Positions 1 through 8,721 of a stretch of DNA of 64,000 nucleotides are shown here, in pieces; within the stretch, counting starts at the first letter, position 1, and the number at the start of each line of letters is the position of its first letter. The stretch is from NCBI GenBank assembly GCA_025058345.1, contig JANXEN010000004.1, positions 114,929-178,928 on the forward strand, given 5' to 3'. The stretch comes from Sulfolobales archaeon (GTDB lineage Archaea > Thermoproteota > Thermoprotei_A > Sulfolobales > NBVN01). A program made the translations under genes and the position numbers. The notes below the pieces were generated by a model. That model ran no database searches. It was given only the letters and a program-made list of their open reading frames with translations, and was not told the DNA's origin.

Positions 1-322
1 GGTCGCATTTAACAACTACTTTAAACATGTCTAGGAATTTAGGTATGCCGAATGGGCACGCAACTATGCATTGCCTGCAGCCGATACATCTTAAGTAATT
101 TACGAATACCCCGCTATCAGTCCTATATAGAGCTTTTGTAGGGCATACTGTTACGCAGGGAGCGTTTTCACAGTGTCTACACGTGTATGGTACTGAGACT
201 TCGGCATCCTCTACGATGTAAACATCTATATGGTTAACGTTATCATGCTCTCTCTCGCAAGCTATCTCGCATGCCTTACATGATATGCAGTTCTTGGGGT
301 CTACATAAAGTATCTTAACCAT
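1..322 (-). CDS. 4Fe-4S dicluster electron-transfer subunit, partial (C-terminus beyond window)
   Basis: The reverse strand from the ATG at 320-322 reads an open frame to the window edge, about 107 residues. It shows a CxxCxxxC group near the start (CISCKACEIAC), a second group CRHCENAPCVTVCP and a third CIGCRQCIVACP. This is the pattern of HycB/FdhB/DmsB-type proteins that bind several [4Fe-4S] clusters and pass electrons from a molybdopterin catalytic subunit. It starts just after the formate dehydrogenase stop codon; a GAGGTGA ribosome site overlaps that stop region, so the two are co-transcribed. I infer it is the electron partner of that enzyme. The C-terminus, and any further subunits, lie off the left edge. 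Confidence 0.85.
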   Translation of the reverse strand, partial: MVKILYVDPKNCISCKACEIACEREHDNVNHIDVYIVEDAEVSVPYTCRHCENAPCVTVCPTKALYRTDSGVFVNYLRCIGCRQCIVACPFGIPKFLDMFKVVVKCD

Positions 323-327
323 GGCAC

Positions 328-2373
328 TCACCTCAGCTTCACTATCTTACAAGCACAAACTTTAGTCTCCGGTGTAGAAGCATCAGGGTCTAACGCATCG
401 TTAGTTAATTTATTTGCCCCCCAATGCCAAGGCACTGAAATCACCCCCTCCTGAATGCCTTGATGTAAGCGTATCTTAACTAAGTACTCACCCCTCCGTG
501 TGACGAGCTTAACGACCTCATTATCACTTACTCCGTAAGTGTGTGCTGTTGCAGGATTTATTATGGCTTCAGCTTCAGGCCACCGTTTGACTAGGGCATT
601 AGACCTACCAGTCATGGTGTTTGTGTGGAATACACCGACGACTCTATGGGTAGTTAATATTAACGGGTATTCGTCGTCAGGCATTTCGGCAGGAGGTTGA
701 TGCTCTACCGGTATTATGTTAAACTTACCGCTTGGGGTTCTGAACTTCTCAACGTGGAGTATGCGGGTGCCTTCATGGTCGGTTGAGGGACATGGCCAGA
801 TAATACCTCCTGGAGTGTTCTTCAACCTAGTAGGTGTTATCCCCGCATATGCCGGAATGACTTTATTAATCTCGAGCAATACCTCATCAGGGCCTGAATA
901 ATTAAAGTACTTCTCTAGACCCAATTCCTTAGCTAAATCTATTATTATGTATAGATCGGGTCTTGCCTCACCGGGCGGTTCTACTGCTTTAAATGACCAC
1001 TGCACCCTTCTCTCACTATTTGTGAAGCTTCCCTCCTTTTCAGCCCAGGCAGCGGCAGGAAGAATGATATCCGCGTGTTCAGCGGTCTCAGTCATGAATA
1101 TATCTTGAACTACTAGAAATTCCATCCTATCTAAGCCGTTGATGACGTGCGTTGAGTTAGCTTCACTTATTACAGGGTTCTCACCCATCACGTAAGCAGC
1201 CTTCACTCTACCTGATTCAGCTTCACGGAAGATGCATGGCAGCGTTAAACCAACATTTCTAGGTAACTCGGTGACCCCCCATAACTCTGCAATCCTCTTC
1301 CTACCGACATCATCAACAACCTTGACATAGCCTGGGAGGAATTCAGCTAACGCACCCATATCACACGACCCCTGAACGTTATTCTGACCTCTTAAACCTC
1401 CTACACAAGTTCCAGGCTTTCCATACCATCCCAACAAAGCTGCTATAGTAGCTAAGGCTAAAACATTACGTTGCCCAACTATGTGTTGCGTAATACCCAT
1501 AGACCAGACTATAGTTCCTTTCCTGCTAGATGCCATCAAGTACGCAGCCTGCTTAATGGCAAATGCAGATGCACCGCTTATCGACGCAGCTAGCTCAGGT
1601 GTATATTTACTAACGGTCTGAACTAATTTATCGAATCCATCAACTCGTCTCTCAATAAATTCCTTATCATATAGGCCTTCATTGATGATGACGTTCATGA
1701 TCGCGTTAGCAACGGCTATATCCGTTCCCGGCCTCACCTGAATGAAGATATCTGAATGCCAGGCAGTCTTATTTTTAGTCGGCCCTACGACTATTAATTT
1801 AGCGCCATTGTTTTTTGCCTTCATTATATAACGCCCCATTACTATTGGATATGTCTCGGCTGGGTTCGCCCCCCATATAACTATCACCTCAGAGTTTGCG
1901 ATATCGTTGAAGGTTGCGGTAAGCGCGCCAACACCTGTAGCTCTACCCATACCAACCAACGTTGGAGCATGGCAGAGTCTCGCGCAATGATCGACGTTAT
2001 TAGTGCCTAATAACCTCGCAAGCTTTTGCAATAGGTAGTTCTCCTCGTTAAAACACTTAGCACTAGCTAGAAATGCAACGGAGTTAGAGCCGTAACCATT
2101 AACTATCTCCTTAAATCTACCTGCTACTTCCTTAATGGCTTCCCTCCAACCTATCTCTACGAACCCGCTCTCAGTTTTCTTAAGGGGTTTTTTCAACCTA
2201 TGAGGTGAGTTAAGGAAAGATAAGTCATTAGGTTTAGGACATAGACTTCCTTTATTGACTGGGTGGTTATAGTTGTATTCAATACCAACGTATTTGCCAT
2301 TTAAAGACTTAATAAATAATCCGCATCCAACACCGCAGTAGGGACATACAACCGGTGTAAGGCTTTCAGACAC
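328..2373 (-). CDS. fdhA: formate dehydrogenase catalytic subunit (molybdopterin, Cys-type)
   Basis: Oxidises formate to CO2 (or the reverse) at a Mo/W bis-pterin centre; member of the molybdopterin oxidoreductase family, 681 residues. The N-terminus carries the [4Fe-4S] ligands C10, C13, C17 and C45. The motif ARLCHAPT places C133 and H134 at the metal-ligand Sec/Cys and catalytic His positions of E. coli FdhF, so this is the cysteine version. RGQNNVQGSCDMG further on is also diagnostic of FdhF-like enzymes, and the C-terminal pterin-binding domain is complete. The GTG start at 2371-2373 has a GGGGTG site five bases upstream. No signal peptide is seen, so it is probably cytoplasmic. It is followed by the iron-sulfur subunit. 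Formate is also the substrate of PurP encoded nearby. Confidence 0.93.
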   Translation of the reverse strand: MSESLTPVVCPYCGVGCGLFIKSLNGKYVGIEYNYNHPVNKGSLCPKPNDLSFLNSPHRLKKPLKKTESGFVEIGWREAIKEVAGRFKEIVNGYGSNSVAFLASAKCFNEENYLLQKLARLLGTNNVDHCARLCHAPTLVGMGRATGVGALTATFNDIANSEVIVIWGANPAETYPIVMGRYIMKAKNNGAKLIVVGPTKNKTAWHSDIFIQVRPGTDIAVANAIMNVIINEGLYDKEFIERRVDGFDKLVQTVSKYTPELAASISGASAFAIKQAAYLMASSRKGTIVWSMGITQHIVGQRNVLALATIAALLGWYGKPGTCVGGLRGQNNVQGSCDMGALAEFLPGYVKVVDDVGRKRIAELWGVTELPRNVGLTLPCIFREAESGRVKAAYVMGENPVISEANSTHVINGLDRMEFLVVQDIFMTETAEHADIILPAAAWAEKEGSFTNSERRVQWSFKAVEPPGEARPDLYIIIDLAKELGLEKYFNYSGPDEVLLEINKVIPAYAGITPTRLKNTPGGIIWPCPSTDHEGTRILHVEKFRTPSGKFNIIPVEHQPPAEMPDDEYPLILTTHRVVGVFHTNTMTGRSNALVKRWPEAEAIINPATAHTYGVSDNEVVKLVTRRGEYLVKIRLHQGIQEGVISVPWHWGANKLTNDALDPDASTPETKVCACKIVKLR

Positions 2374-2433
2374 TTAAGCACCCCTTAAAATGTGATGGAA
2401 TTAGGTTATTAAATATTAGCATGTAACAAACCA

Positions 2434-3033
2434 TCAAACACACTTAGTTGCTTTAGGTAATAGGGTTAGCAGTTCATCTATAAAAACATCACGCTCTAAC
2501 CCGATTTCCCTCACGATGCTGCTCAACGATCTTTCATCCATAGCTAAGCCTCTAGATTTTACAACATTCCTCAATACTTCAGCATACTCCCAAGGGAATA
2601 TGATCCACGAATCTGTTTCAGCAACGTAGAAGTCAGGTATTATTACAGTACTCGGTTTTATGTAAATTGATGAAGTTCTAATTTCTTTAGGACCATATAA
2701 TTGCAGTAACTCAATGGTTATTTGTAATGTTTTACCGCTATCCGCTACATCATCTACTATCAGAACTTTTTTCTCGTTTATGTTTGCTGTAGGTGGATGA
2801 GTTATTATTGGCTTCTCATAGCGTTCCCCAACACCTCTGTAAAACTTTATACCAACAGCTTCAACTGAGTCAACCCCTAAGAAGTCGCTAAGCAGTCTAG
2901 CTACGATCCAACCACCGCGTAGGATACCCACTAAGACGTCAGGAGTGAACGAGCTATCAACGATCTTACTGGCTAATCTTAAGGAGAGCAACGTTATGTC
3001 TTTCCATGAAGTAGGTAAGAATTTATTTGACAT
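2434..3033 (-). CDS. purine phosphoribosyltransferase (xanthine/guanine/hypoxanthine type)
   Basis: A type I phosphoribosyltransferase of 199 residues. It has an N-terminal LRGGW segment (VGILRGGWIVARLLSD) and the PRPP-binding loop VLIVDDVADSGKT with two adjacent acidic residues. The family transfers phosphoribose from PRPP to a purine base for salvage. The closest family by overall look is archaeal Gpt-like xanthine-guanine phosphoribosyltransferase, but base specificity cannot be read from the sequence. ATG start at 3031-3033 with GGTGAG upstream. It diverges from purA, fitting a purine-metabolism neighbourhood. Confidence 0.82.
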   Translation of the reverse strand: MSNKFLPTSWKDITLLSLRLASKIVDSSFTPDVLVGILRGGWIVARLLSDFLGVDSVEAVGIKFYRGVGERYEKPIITHPPTANINEKKVLIVDDVADSGKTLQITIELLQLYGPKEIRTSSIYIKPSTVIIPDFYVAETDSWIIFPWEYAEVLRNVVKSRGLAMDERSLSSIVREIGLERDVFIDELLTLLPKATKCV

Positions 3034-3069
3034 TTACTCTCACCGAATTTATTTTAGCATTAAGTTCTT

Positions 3070-3093
3070 AAATTGGTGTCCCTACCCCAATTT
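3070..3093. promoter_or_regulatory. inverted repeat between divergent phosphoribosyltransferase and purA
   Basis: AAATTGG at 3070-3076 is answered by CCAATTT at 3087-3093, seven-base arms around a ten-base spacer. It lies between the divergent starts at 3033 and 3139 and upstream of a TATA-like stretch at about 3128-3136. It could be an operator for purine genes. Seven-base arms in AT-rich DNA may also arise by chance. Confidence 0.3.
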
Positions 3094-3138
3094 CTTGATT
3101 ATGAGATTAACCCCATACGTAATTAGTTAAATTTATAT

Positions 3139-4191
3139 ATGGGAGCTCCCATCTTGTTGAGGGATATTACGCCAGTAACTGTAGTAGTTGGTGGATTCTT
3201 CGGGGATGAAGGTAAGGGTAAGATAGTCGGTTATTTAGGTTTGAAGGATAGACCTTCAGCCGCTGTTAGGACAGGAAGTATTAACGCAGGACATACGGTT
3301 AGTTTCGATGGGAGGGTGTGGAAGTTAAGGGTAGTTCCTTCAGCATTTTTATGCAGTGCTTGTAGACTTTACGTACCGGCAGGCGCGTTAATAAGTATTC
3401 CAGTATTTTTAAACGAGGTCTTAGAAACTGGATGTAGCGGTAGGATCTTCCTTGACTATAATGCTGGAATCATTACTGAGGAGCATGTAGCTAGGGAGAG
3501 GTCAGATGAGTTAATGAAGCAGATAGGTAGTACTAAGCAGGGAGTAGGGGCAGCGAACTCGGATAGAATTATGAGGAGACTTAAACTGGCTAAGGACTAT
3601 GAAGAACTCCGGAGTTACTTAAGGGATGTTGCTTTGGAGGTAAATGAATTCGTAGATAAAGGAGAACATGTATTAATTGAAGGGACCCAAGGGTTTTACC
3701 TTAGTCTCTACTTCGGCACTTACCCGTACGTAACCAGTAGAGATACTTCAGCATCAGGTGTCTTAAGTGAGGTTGGTGTAGGGCCTAAGAAGGTGGATGA
3801 AGTCTTAGTAGTGTTTAAATCATACGTTACTAGAGTTGGTGAAGGTCCGCTACCAAATGAATTAAGCCCTGAAGATGTGGAGAGATTCGGATTTGTTGAG
3901 AGGGCCTCAGTCACAGGTAGAGTTAGGAGAGCTGCTCCATTCAATTTAGAACTTGCTAGGAAGTCTGTGGTTATCAATTCAGCAACTCAAGTGGCTTTAA
4001 CTAAGGTCGATGTGTTGTTTAAGAACATACAGCATGTTAAGGAGTGGGGTAAATTACCTTATAATGTGAGGAAGTGGATTGAGGATGTTGAAAACGTTCT
4101 TAAGGTACCGATCACTTTAATAGGAACTGGTGAAGATGTTATGGCCGTTATAGATAGGAGAGAGGAGGTTTTAGGTTCTTTGAAGAGGTGA
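3139..4191 (+). CDS. purA: adenylosuccinate synthetase
   Basis: Joins IMP and aspartate using GTP, the first step from IMP to AMP. The glycine-rich loop GGFFGDEGKGK, the segment RTGSINAGHTV and the product-binding SRDTSASG region are all visible. At 350 residues it matches the short archaeal form rather than the roughly 430-residue bacterial one. Start choice is uncertain: a TATA-like AAATTTATAT ends only a few bases before the ATG at 3139. A transcript starting about 25 bases downstream of that box would skip this ATG and might use TTG at 3154 or 3157, losing five or six residues. It is followed six bases later by an FAD-dependent dehydrogenase gene. Confidence 0.93.
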   Translation: MGAPILLRDITPVTVVVGGFFGDEGKGKIVGYLGLKDRPSAAVRTGSINAGHTVSFDGRVWKLRVVPSAFLCSACRLYVPAGALISIPVFLNEVLETGCSGRIFLDYNAGIITEEHVARERSDELMKQIGSTKQGVGAANSDRIMRRLKLAKDYEELRSYLRDVALEVNEFVDKGEHVLIEGTQGFYLSLYFGTYPYVTSRDTSASGVLSEVGVGPKKVDEVLVVFKSYVTRVGEGPLPNELSPEDVERFGFVERASVTGRVRRAAPFNLELARKSVVINSATQVALTKVDVLFKNIQHVKEWGKLPYNVRKWIEDVENVLKVPITLIGTGEDVMAVIDRREEVLGSLKR

Positions 4192-4197
4192 TTACAG

Positions 4198-5589
4198 ATG
4201 AGGTATGATGTAGTTATAGTTGGGGCTGGTCCTGCAGGCTTATTCTCAGCATATGAATTAGTCACTAAGAGTGAGGGTAAGTTAAGTGTCGCCTTAATAG
4301 ATAAGGGACCTAGAGCCTCTATGAGGAAATGCCCCCTAATACATTCCGGTAAGTGTATGTTCTGTAAGCCATGCTTGGTTTTAAGCGGTATTGGAGGGGC
4401 AGGTGCTTTAAGTAGTTTCCTCATAAACCTGAGGCCTGACATAGGTGGGGAGCTACATGAATTAGTTGGAAGTTGGGAGGATGCGTATGAATTGATAAAG
4501 TACGTCGATAGCGTCATAGTCAACTTCAGCGATGTAACGAAGTTATATTTACCTAATAACGAGATGGTGGAAGTTCTGGAGAAGAGATCCATTAAAGCTG
4601 GTGCGACCTTCATATCAATTCCTCAGAGACATATCGGTAGTGAGAGAGCTATTACTGTCTTAGAGAACTTCACGAAGTTCTTAGAAGGGAAGGGAGTTAA
4701 AATACTTACCAATGCTGAGGTCGTCGACATAGCTGGTGAAGGCCGTGGATTTACACTAAAATTAGTTAATGGAGAAATAAGTTGTGATTACCTCATCCTA
4801 GCCACCGGAAGATCGGGAGCTGAGTGGTTTTCAGGGATTACTAAGAAGTTAGGAGTTTCTGTAATTCCAGGTCCTCTTGATGTGGGAGTGAGGGTTGAAG
4901 TCCAGTCAGTAGTTATGGATGAAGTAACTAAGGTTGTTAGAGATCCTAAAATAATTATGTATACTAAGGCATTCGACGATAAGATTAGGACTTTCTGTAC
5001 AAATCCGGGTGGCTTCGTAATTAAGGAGGTATATGATGACGGCACTGTTGGCGTTAACGGAGAATCGTATAATAGTAAAAGTAGCGGTAACACTAACTTC
5101 GCCCTACTATCTACTGTAAGGTTAACTAATCCTTTAGAGGACACTGTTGAGTATGGAAAGAGTATTGCTAGGCTTTCAACTAAGTTAGGTGGTGGGAAGC
5201 CGTTAATACAGAGATTTAGTGATCTTGAGGCAGGTAGGAGGAGTACTTGGGACAGAATAAATAGGAGTTCTATTAGACCGACACTTAAGGATGTGACTCC
5301 CGGAGATATTTCGATGGCGTTACCGTATAGGGTGTTAACTAATATAATTGAGGGGTTGCAGAGGTTAGATAACATTATACCAGGTGTTGCGTCATCTCAA
5401 ACACTAGTGTATGCACCTGAGATTAAGTACTATAGCGTTAGAGCAGTAATCAATAAGTACCTAGAAAGTAGTGTTGAGAACGTCTTTGTTGCTGGTGATG
5501 GTGCTGGACTGTCGAGAGGTATTAACGTTGCTGCAGCAACTGGAGTGCTGGCTGGTCGGGGTGTACTTCATAAGTTAGGAATCATTTAA
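4198..5589 (+). CDS. FAD-dependent dehydrogenase, COG2509-like
   Basis: A 463-residue flavoprotein. The N-terminal dinucleotide-binding motif VIVGAGPAGLFSAYEL is followed by a cysteine-rich patch CPLIHSGKCMFCKPC around residues 42-56. The C-terminal FAD motif is VFVAGDGAGLSRGI. This architecture matches the uncharacterised COG2509 dehydrogenases related to HI0933-type flavoproteins. The substrate is not known. The patch of four cysteines could hold a metal or an iron-sulfur cluster; that is inference. A GAGGTGAT ribosome site overlaps the purA stop, and the two genes look co-transcribed. Confidence 0.8.
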   Translation: MRYDVVIVGAGPAGLFSAYELVTKSEGKLSVALIDKGPRASMRKCPLIHSGKCMFCKPCLVLSGIGGAGALSSFLINLRPDIGGELHELVGSWEDAYELIKYVDSVIVNFSDVTKLYLPNNEMVEVLEKRSIKAGATFISIPQRHIGSERAITVLENFTKFLEGKGVKILTNAEVVDIAGEGRGFTLKLVNGEISCDYLILATGRSGAEWFSGITKKLGVSVIPGPLDVGVRVEVQSVVMDEVTKVVRDPKIIMYTKAFDDKIRTFCTNPGGFVIKEVYDDGTVGVNGESYNSKSSGNTNFALLSTVRLTNPLEDTVEYGKSIARLSTKLGGGKPLIQRFSDLEAGRRSTWDRINRSSIRPTLKDVTPGDISMALPYRVLTNIIEGLQRLDNIIPGVASSQTLVYAPEIKYYSVRAVINKYLESSVENVFVAGDGAGLSRGINVAAATGVLAGRGVLHKLGII

Positions 5590-5643
5590 AGCTTACTCCC
5601 CTCTAACCTATATGATTTTATGGTAAGGCAATGTAAGCGCTTC

Positions 5644-6717
5644 TCAGGTAATTACGTAATTCAATTTACCGAGATCTACTGCCATTTTGATCTCCCTAGC
5701 AATTCTTCTTCCCATACTCATAGGTTCGTTCCAATAAAGCCATGAGTACGGGCTTCCATGGATGTAGATGTTTGTGCCAGCAACTATCCTCCCCGAAAAC
5801 TCAAAGACCACTACATCTCCAGCATCATTAATTATGCTCTCTAAGCAGAAAGGCCCTACGATACCTGGAGGAACTTCAGACTTAGTTATGTTGACGAAGT
5901 TGATACCGTACTTCATCACAGTTAATAACATGCTTTCCCTAAGGACTAAAGGCAAATTGCCCACAACATTAAATGTTGGGTTTACATCTATGGAGGCTGA
6001 GGGAGGCAATCTCCTCAACCCATCTACGTTCGATTCGTATCGGATGTCCATACCTAATAATTCAGTCCTATTCAATACAGGGCTGTGGAAGAAGTGGAAA
6101 TACGCTGGAACACCAACAACGTATTCCTGAATTAAAACATCATCAACATCTTTAATGTATCCCTTCCTCATTAACTCGTTTACATTACTCAATATTTGGG
6201 AGGTATTATTTGCGATGAAGTAACCTTTACCTCCCTTCGCCCCAGGAAGTTTAACTATTACTGTACCTTCTATTCGCTCACCTATTTTATATGACTTAGG
6301 TATTGTTATGCCTGCCTTAGATAGTAGGTCCATTTTCCTATGTTGGTTAGATTCAACTACGAGGAGCTCACGCAACCCAAACATAGGGATTGGTAAACCC
6401 ATAACGCAGTCTAGTCCAACATACTCTACAAAGCTACCGTGAGGAATTAAGAGAGAGTTCAATTCCCTTAACTTACTTATGACTTCATACCTGCATAACT
6501 CACGCCAATTATTTAATACTATGAATTCATCAATTAGGTTGCTGAATGATTCGTAGAACCACTTCCTCTTAGACTCAACTATTCCAACAGTTTTAAATCC
6601 CTCGTTTTTAGCGCCGTGAAAAATCTGTAGTGATGTATGGGTACATAGGGTAGCTATGCTTATATCGCTGACGCTGTCGACTTTAAATTCCTTATTATCA
6701 AACCGCATAGACCTCAT
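5644..6717 (-). CDS. purP: formate-dependent AICAR formyltransferase (FAICAR synthetase)
   Basis: PurP uses ATP and free formate to turn AICAR into FAICAR in archaeal purine synthesis, replacing folate-dependent PurH. The 357-residue sequence opens with IATLCTHTSLQIFHGAKNEGF, the typical PurP start region, and has an ATP-grasp body with VIVKLPGAKGGKGYF. Its glutamate-rich C-terminal part (ESIINDAGDVVVFEFSGRI) fits metal and ATP binding. A TATA-like box (minus strand ACTTTATAG near 6749) sits about 30 bases before the ATG, predicting a nearly leaderless transcript. It diverges from the GMP synthase genes. A formate dehydrogenase lies a few kilobases away. Confidence 0.92.
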   Translation of the reverse strand: MRSMRFDNKEFKVDSVSDISIATLCTHTSLQIFHGAKNEGFKTVGIVESKRKWFYESFSNLIDEFIVLNNWRELCRYEVISKLRELNSLLIPHGSFVEYVGLDCVMGLPIPMFGLRELLVVESNQHRKMDLLSKAGITIPKSYKIGERIEGTVIVKLPGAKGGKGYFIANNTSQILSNVNELMRKGYIKDVDDVLIQEYVVGVPAYFHFFHSPVLNRTELLGMDIRYESNVDGLRRLPPSASIDVNPTFNVVGNLPLVLRESMLLTVMKYGINFVNITKSEVPPGIVGPFCLESIINDAGDVVVFEFSGRIVAGTNIYIHGSPYSWLYWNEPMSMGRRIAREIKMAVDLGKLNYVIT

Positions 6718-6770
6718 CTAAATTATTATTTGAGATTAATTCACTATAAAGTTTAAGTCCTCATGGAATA

Positions 6771-6792
6771 TATTTACATAAAAATGTAAATA
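6771..6792. promoter_or_regulatory. 9-base-arm palindrome in the purP/guaA divergent promoter
   Basis: TATTTACAT (6771-6779) and ATGTAAATA (6784-6792) form perfect nine-base arms around AAAA. The site is centred about 33 bases upstream of the purP TATA-like box and about 65 bases upstream of the guaA-side TATA-like sequence near 6841-6855. A symmetric site at this position fits a dimeric regulator controlling both purine transcription units. No regulator gene for it is recognisable in the window. Confidence 0.5.
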
Positions 6793-6886
6793 GTTATTTA
6801 TATGAGTTATAGTACATTACATTTTTTATATATGAATAAGTTAAAAATATATACTAACTAAGTAATAACTGACTGGGTAGTTCGAT

Positions 6887-6952
6887 ATGGTAGGTAATGC
6901 GGTCCGTGAGTGCCTATTTGAAGCATGTATGATGGACTGTACGAGGGATTAG
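6887..6952 (+). CDS. possible 21-residue leader peptide upstream of GMP synthase
   Basis: An ATG at 6887 opens a frame of 21 codons ending in TAG at 6950-6952, four bases before the guaA amidotransferase ATG. The peptide would be MVGNAVRECLFEACMMDCTRD. A TATA-like stretch (TTAAAAATATATAC, 6841-6854) predicts transcription starting near 6870-6880, so this would be the first ORF on the mRNA. It has no strong ribosome site and resembles no known protein. It could be an upstream ORF with a regulatory role or a chance reading frame. Confidence 0.3.
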   Translation: MVGNAVRECLFEACMMDCTRD

Positions 6953-6956
6953 CATA

Positions 6957-7523
6957 ATGACGGTCTCTATAGGTGTGGTGTACTTCGGCGGTCAATATAA
7001 TCACTTAATATGGCGTAGGTTACGTGAATTAGAGGTAGATGCGAACTTATTCGACTACTTTAAGGGTGACTTAAATTTAGATGATTTTGATGGATTAATA
7101 ATTAGTGGGGGACCTCAAAACATACCTGAGGATATATATAATTTAAGCAGTATAGCTGACGCAATCCTTAAGGGTAATAGACCTATCTTAGGGATATGTT
7201 TGGGTCATCAATTAATCTCATACGTGTATGGGGGTCAAATAGGGGAGGGTAGAGAATACGGTAATACGTTGTTATACGTAGATGATGAGGACACCATACT
7301 TAGAGGTGTTGGGAGGAAAATAATCGTTTGGGAAAGCCATAATAAGGCAGTAATTACACCTCCAAAGGATTTTAAGATATTAGCCCGTAGTGATAAGTTC
7401 ATGATTCAAGCCTTAATGCATGTTAAGAAGCATATCTACTCGGTTCAATTTCATCCCGAGGTTAAGCACACTGAGAGAGGTGAACTTATTTTTAAGAATT
7501 TCATAGAAGTATGTAGGGGGTAA
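6957..7523 (+). CDS. guaAA: GMP synthase, glutamine amidotransferase subunit
   Basis: Class I glutamine amidotransferase of 188 residues that releases ammonia from glutamine for XMP amination. The nucleophile elbow GICLGHQL holds the catalytic Cys, and FHPEVKHTE holds the His and Glu. In archaea GMP synthase is split in two proteins, and the ATP pyrophosphatase subunit follows one base after the stop here. ATG start at 6957, with GAGG about ten bases upstream. Confidence 0.95.
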   Translation: MTVSIGVVYFGGQYNHLIWRRLRELEVDANLFDYFKGDLNLDDFDGLIISGGPQNIPEDIYNLSSIADAILKGNRPILGICLGHQLISYVYGGQIGEGREYGNTLLYVDDEDTILRGVGRKIIVWESHNKAVITPPKDFKILARSDKFMIQALMHVKKHIYSVQFHPEVKHTERGELIFKNFIEVCRG

Positions 7524-7524
7524 T

Positions 7525-8625
7525 ATGTGGGATCCTAAAGCGTTCGTCGATAAATCAATCAACGACTTGAAAATTAAGTATGGAGATATCAACAGAGTAC
7601 TGGCAGCTGTGAGCGGAGGCGTCGATAGCACAACAGCCACTTTAATTACATATAGGGCGTTAGGTGATAAAGTCATACCGATATTCATCGACACTGGATT
7701 CATGAGATTTAATGAAGGCTTTAGGGTTAGGGAAATGTTGAGGGACTTAATACCTTTAGAAGTCGTTGATATGTCTGAAACTTTTTACGAAAGGATTGAG
7801 GGGTTATCGGATGCTGAAGTTAAGAGGAAGGCTTTCAGAGAAGTATTTTACAAAGTTGTTAGTGAGATCGCTAATGGTTTTGGTTGTGAGTACGTTGTTC
7901 AGGGGACCATAGCGCCTGACTGGATCGAAACACTTGGAGGTATTAAGACTCAACACAACGTACTTAGTGATGAATTCCTTAAGAGATACGGCTTTAAAGT
8001 GATTGAACCCTTGAGGGAGTTGTATAAAGATCAAGTTAGGGCGGTGGCTAAGTACTTAGGAGTACCTAACTCAATTATTTATAGGCAACCGTTTCCCGGA
8101 CCTGGACTTTTAGTTAGAACTGTTGGTTTATTTACTAGGGAGAAGTTAAGCATTGTGAGGGATGCTACTGAAATAGTTGAGAAATTCCTTCAGAATTACA
8201 GTATCAGTCAGTACTTCCCTGCTGTATGGGAGTACGAAATCTCTGATGAGGGGAAGGTATGTGAGGAGGTATGCATAAATTATAAGGTGTTTAGGATTAA
8301 AGCAACCGGTGTTAAGGGTGATAGCAGGGTCTACGAGCCTGTAGTACTAGTAGATGACTTAGGCGGCCTAAGTCCGTACGCAGTATATAAGTATTTTAAT
8401 AATAAGGCTTCCCATATTGTGTGGCAGGTTGTTGATAGGGGGCTAGGTAAGTATTTCATATCTATAAGGGCGGTAGTTACTGAGGACTTTATGACTGCAG
8501 ACGTGTTTAACTTAAGTAGAAAGGTGTTGGAGGACTTAGCTGAGGAATTGATTAAAATAAACGGTGTGAGAGCTGTTGGATATGACGTCACTCCTAAGCC
8601 ACCTGCAACGATAGAGTATGAGTAA
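7525..8625 (+). CDS. guaAB: GMP synthase, ATP pyrophosphatase subunit
   Basis: Adenylates XMP and uses ammonia from the partner subunit to make GMP. The PP-loop is AAVSGGVDSTT near residues 27-37, with GTIAPDWIE and QPFPGPGLLVR typical of the family. The C-terminal XMP-binding and dimerisation domain ends PPATIEYE, the canonical family ending. At 366 residues it is longer than the roughly 310-residue euryarchaeal form; the extra length lies in the C-terminal domain. It starts one base after the amidotransferase stop and is surely coupled to it. Confidence 0.95.
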   Translation: MWDPKAFVDKSINDLKIKYGDINRVLAAVSGGVDSTTATLITYRALGDKVIPIFIDTGFMRFNEGFRVREMLRDLIPLEVVDMSETFYERIEGLSDAEVKRKAFREVFYKVVSEIANGFGCEYVVQGTIAPDWIETLGGIKTQHNVLSDEFLKRYGFKVIEPLRELYKDQVRAVAKYLGVPNSIIYRQPFPGPGLLVRTVGLFTREKLSIVRDATEIVEKFLQNYSISQYFPAVWEYEISDEGKVCEEVCINYKVFRIKATGVKGDSRVYEPVVLVDDLGGLSPYAVYKYFNNKASHIVWQVVDRGLGKYFISIRAVVTEDFMTADVFNLSRKVLEDLAEELIKINGVRAVGYDVTPKPPATIEYE

Positions 8626-8721
8626 TAGTTTTTAATTTCATTCAAGATGTAGATTGCAAAATTTATAAATGATTATTTCGGATAATATATAGCCGTCCTA
8701 AATTAATGGGGTGTTTCCATT

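Noticed and set aside
829-866. A stretch resembling bacterial REP-type repeats, encoding IPAYAG on both strands.
   Set aside because: It occurs once, inside the formate dehydrogenase gene, where the segment matches the normal PSYAGIT-like region of the family. The imperfect palindrome is a coding coincidence.
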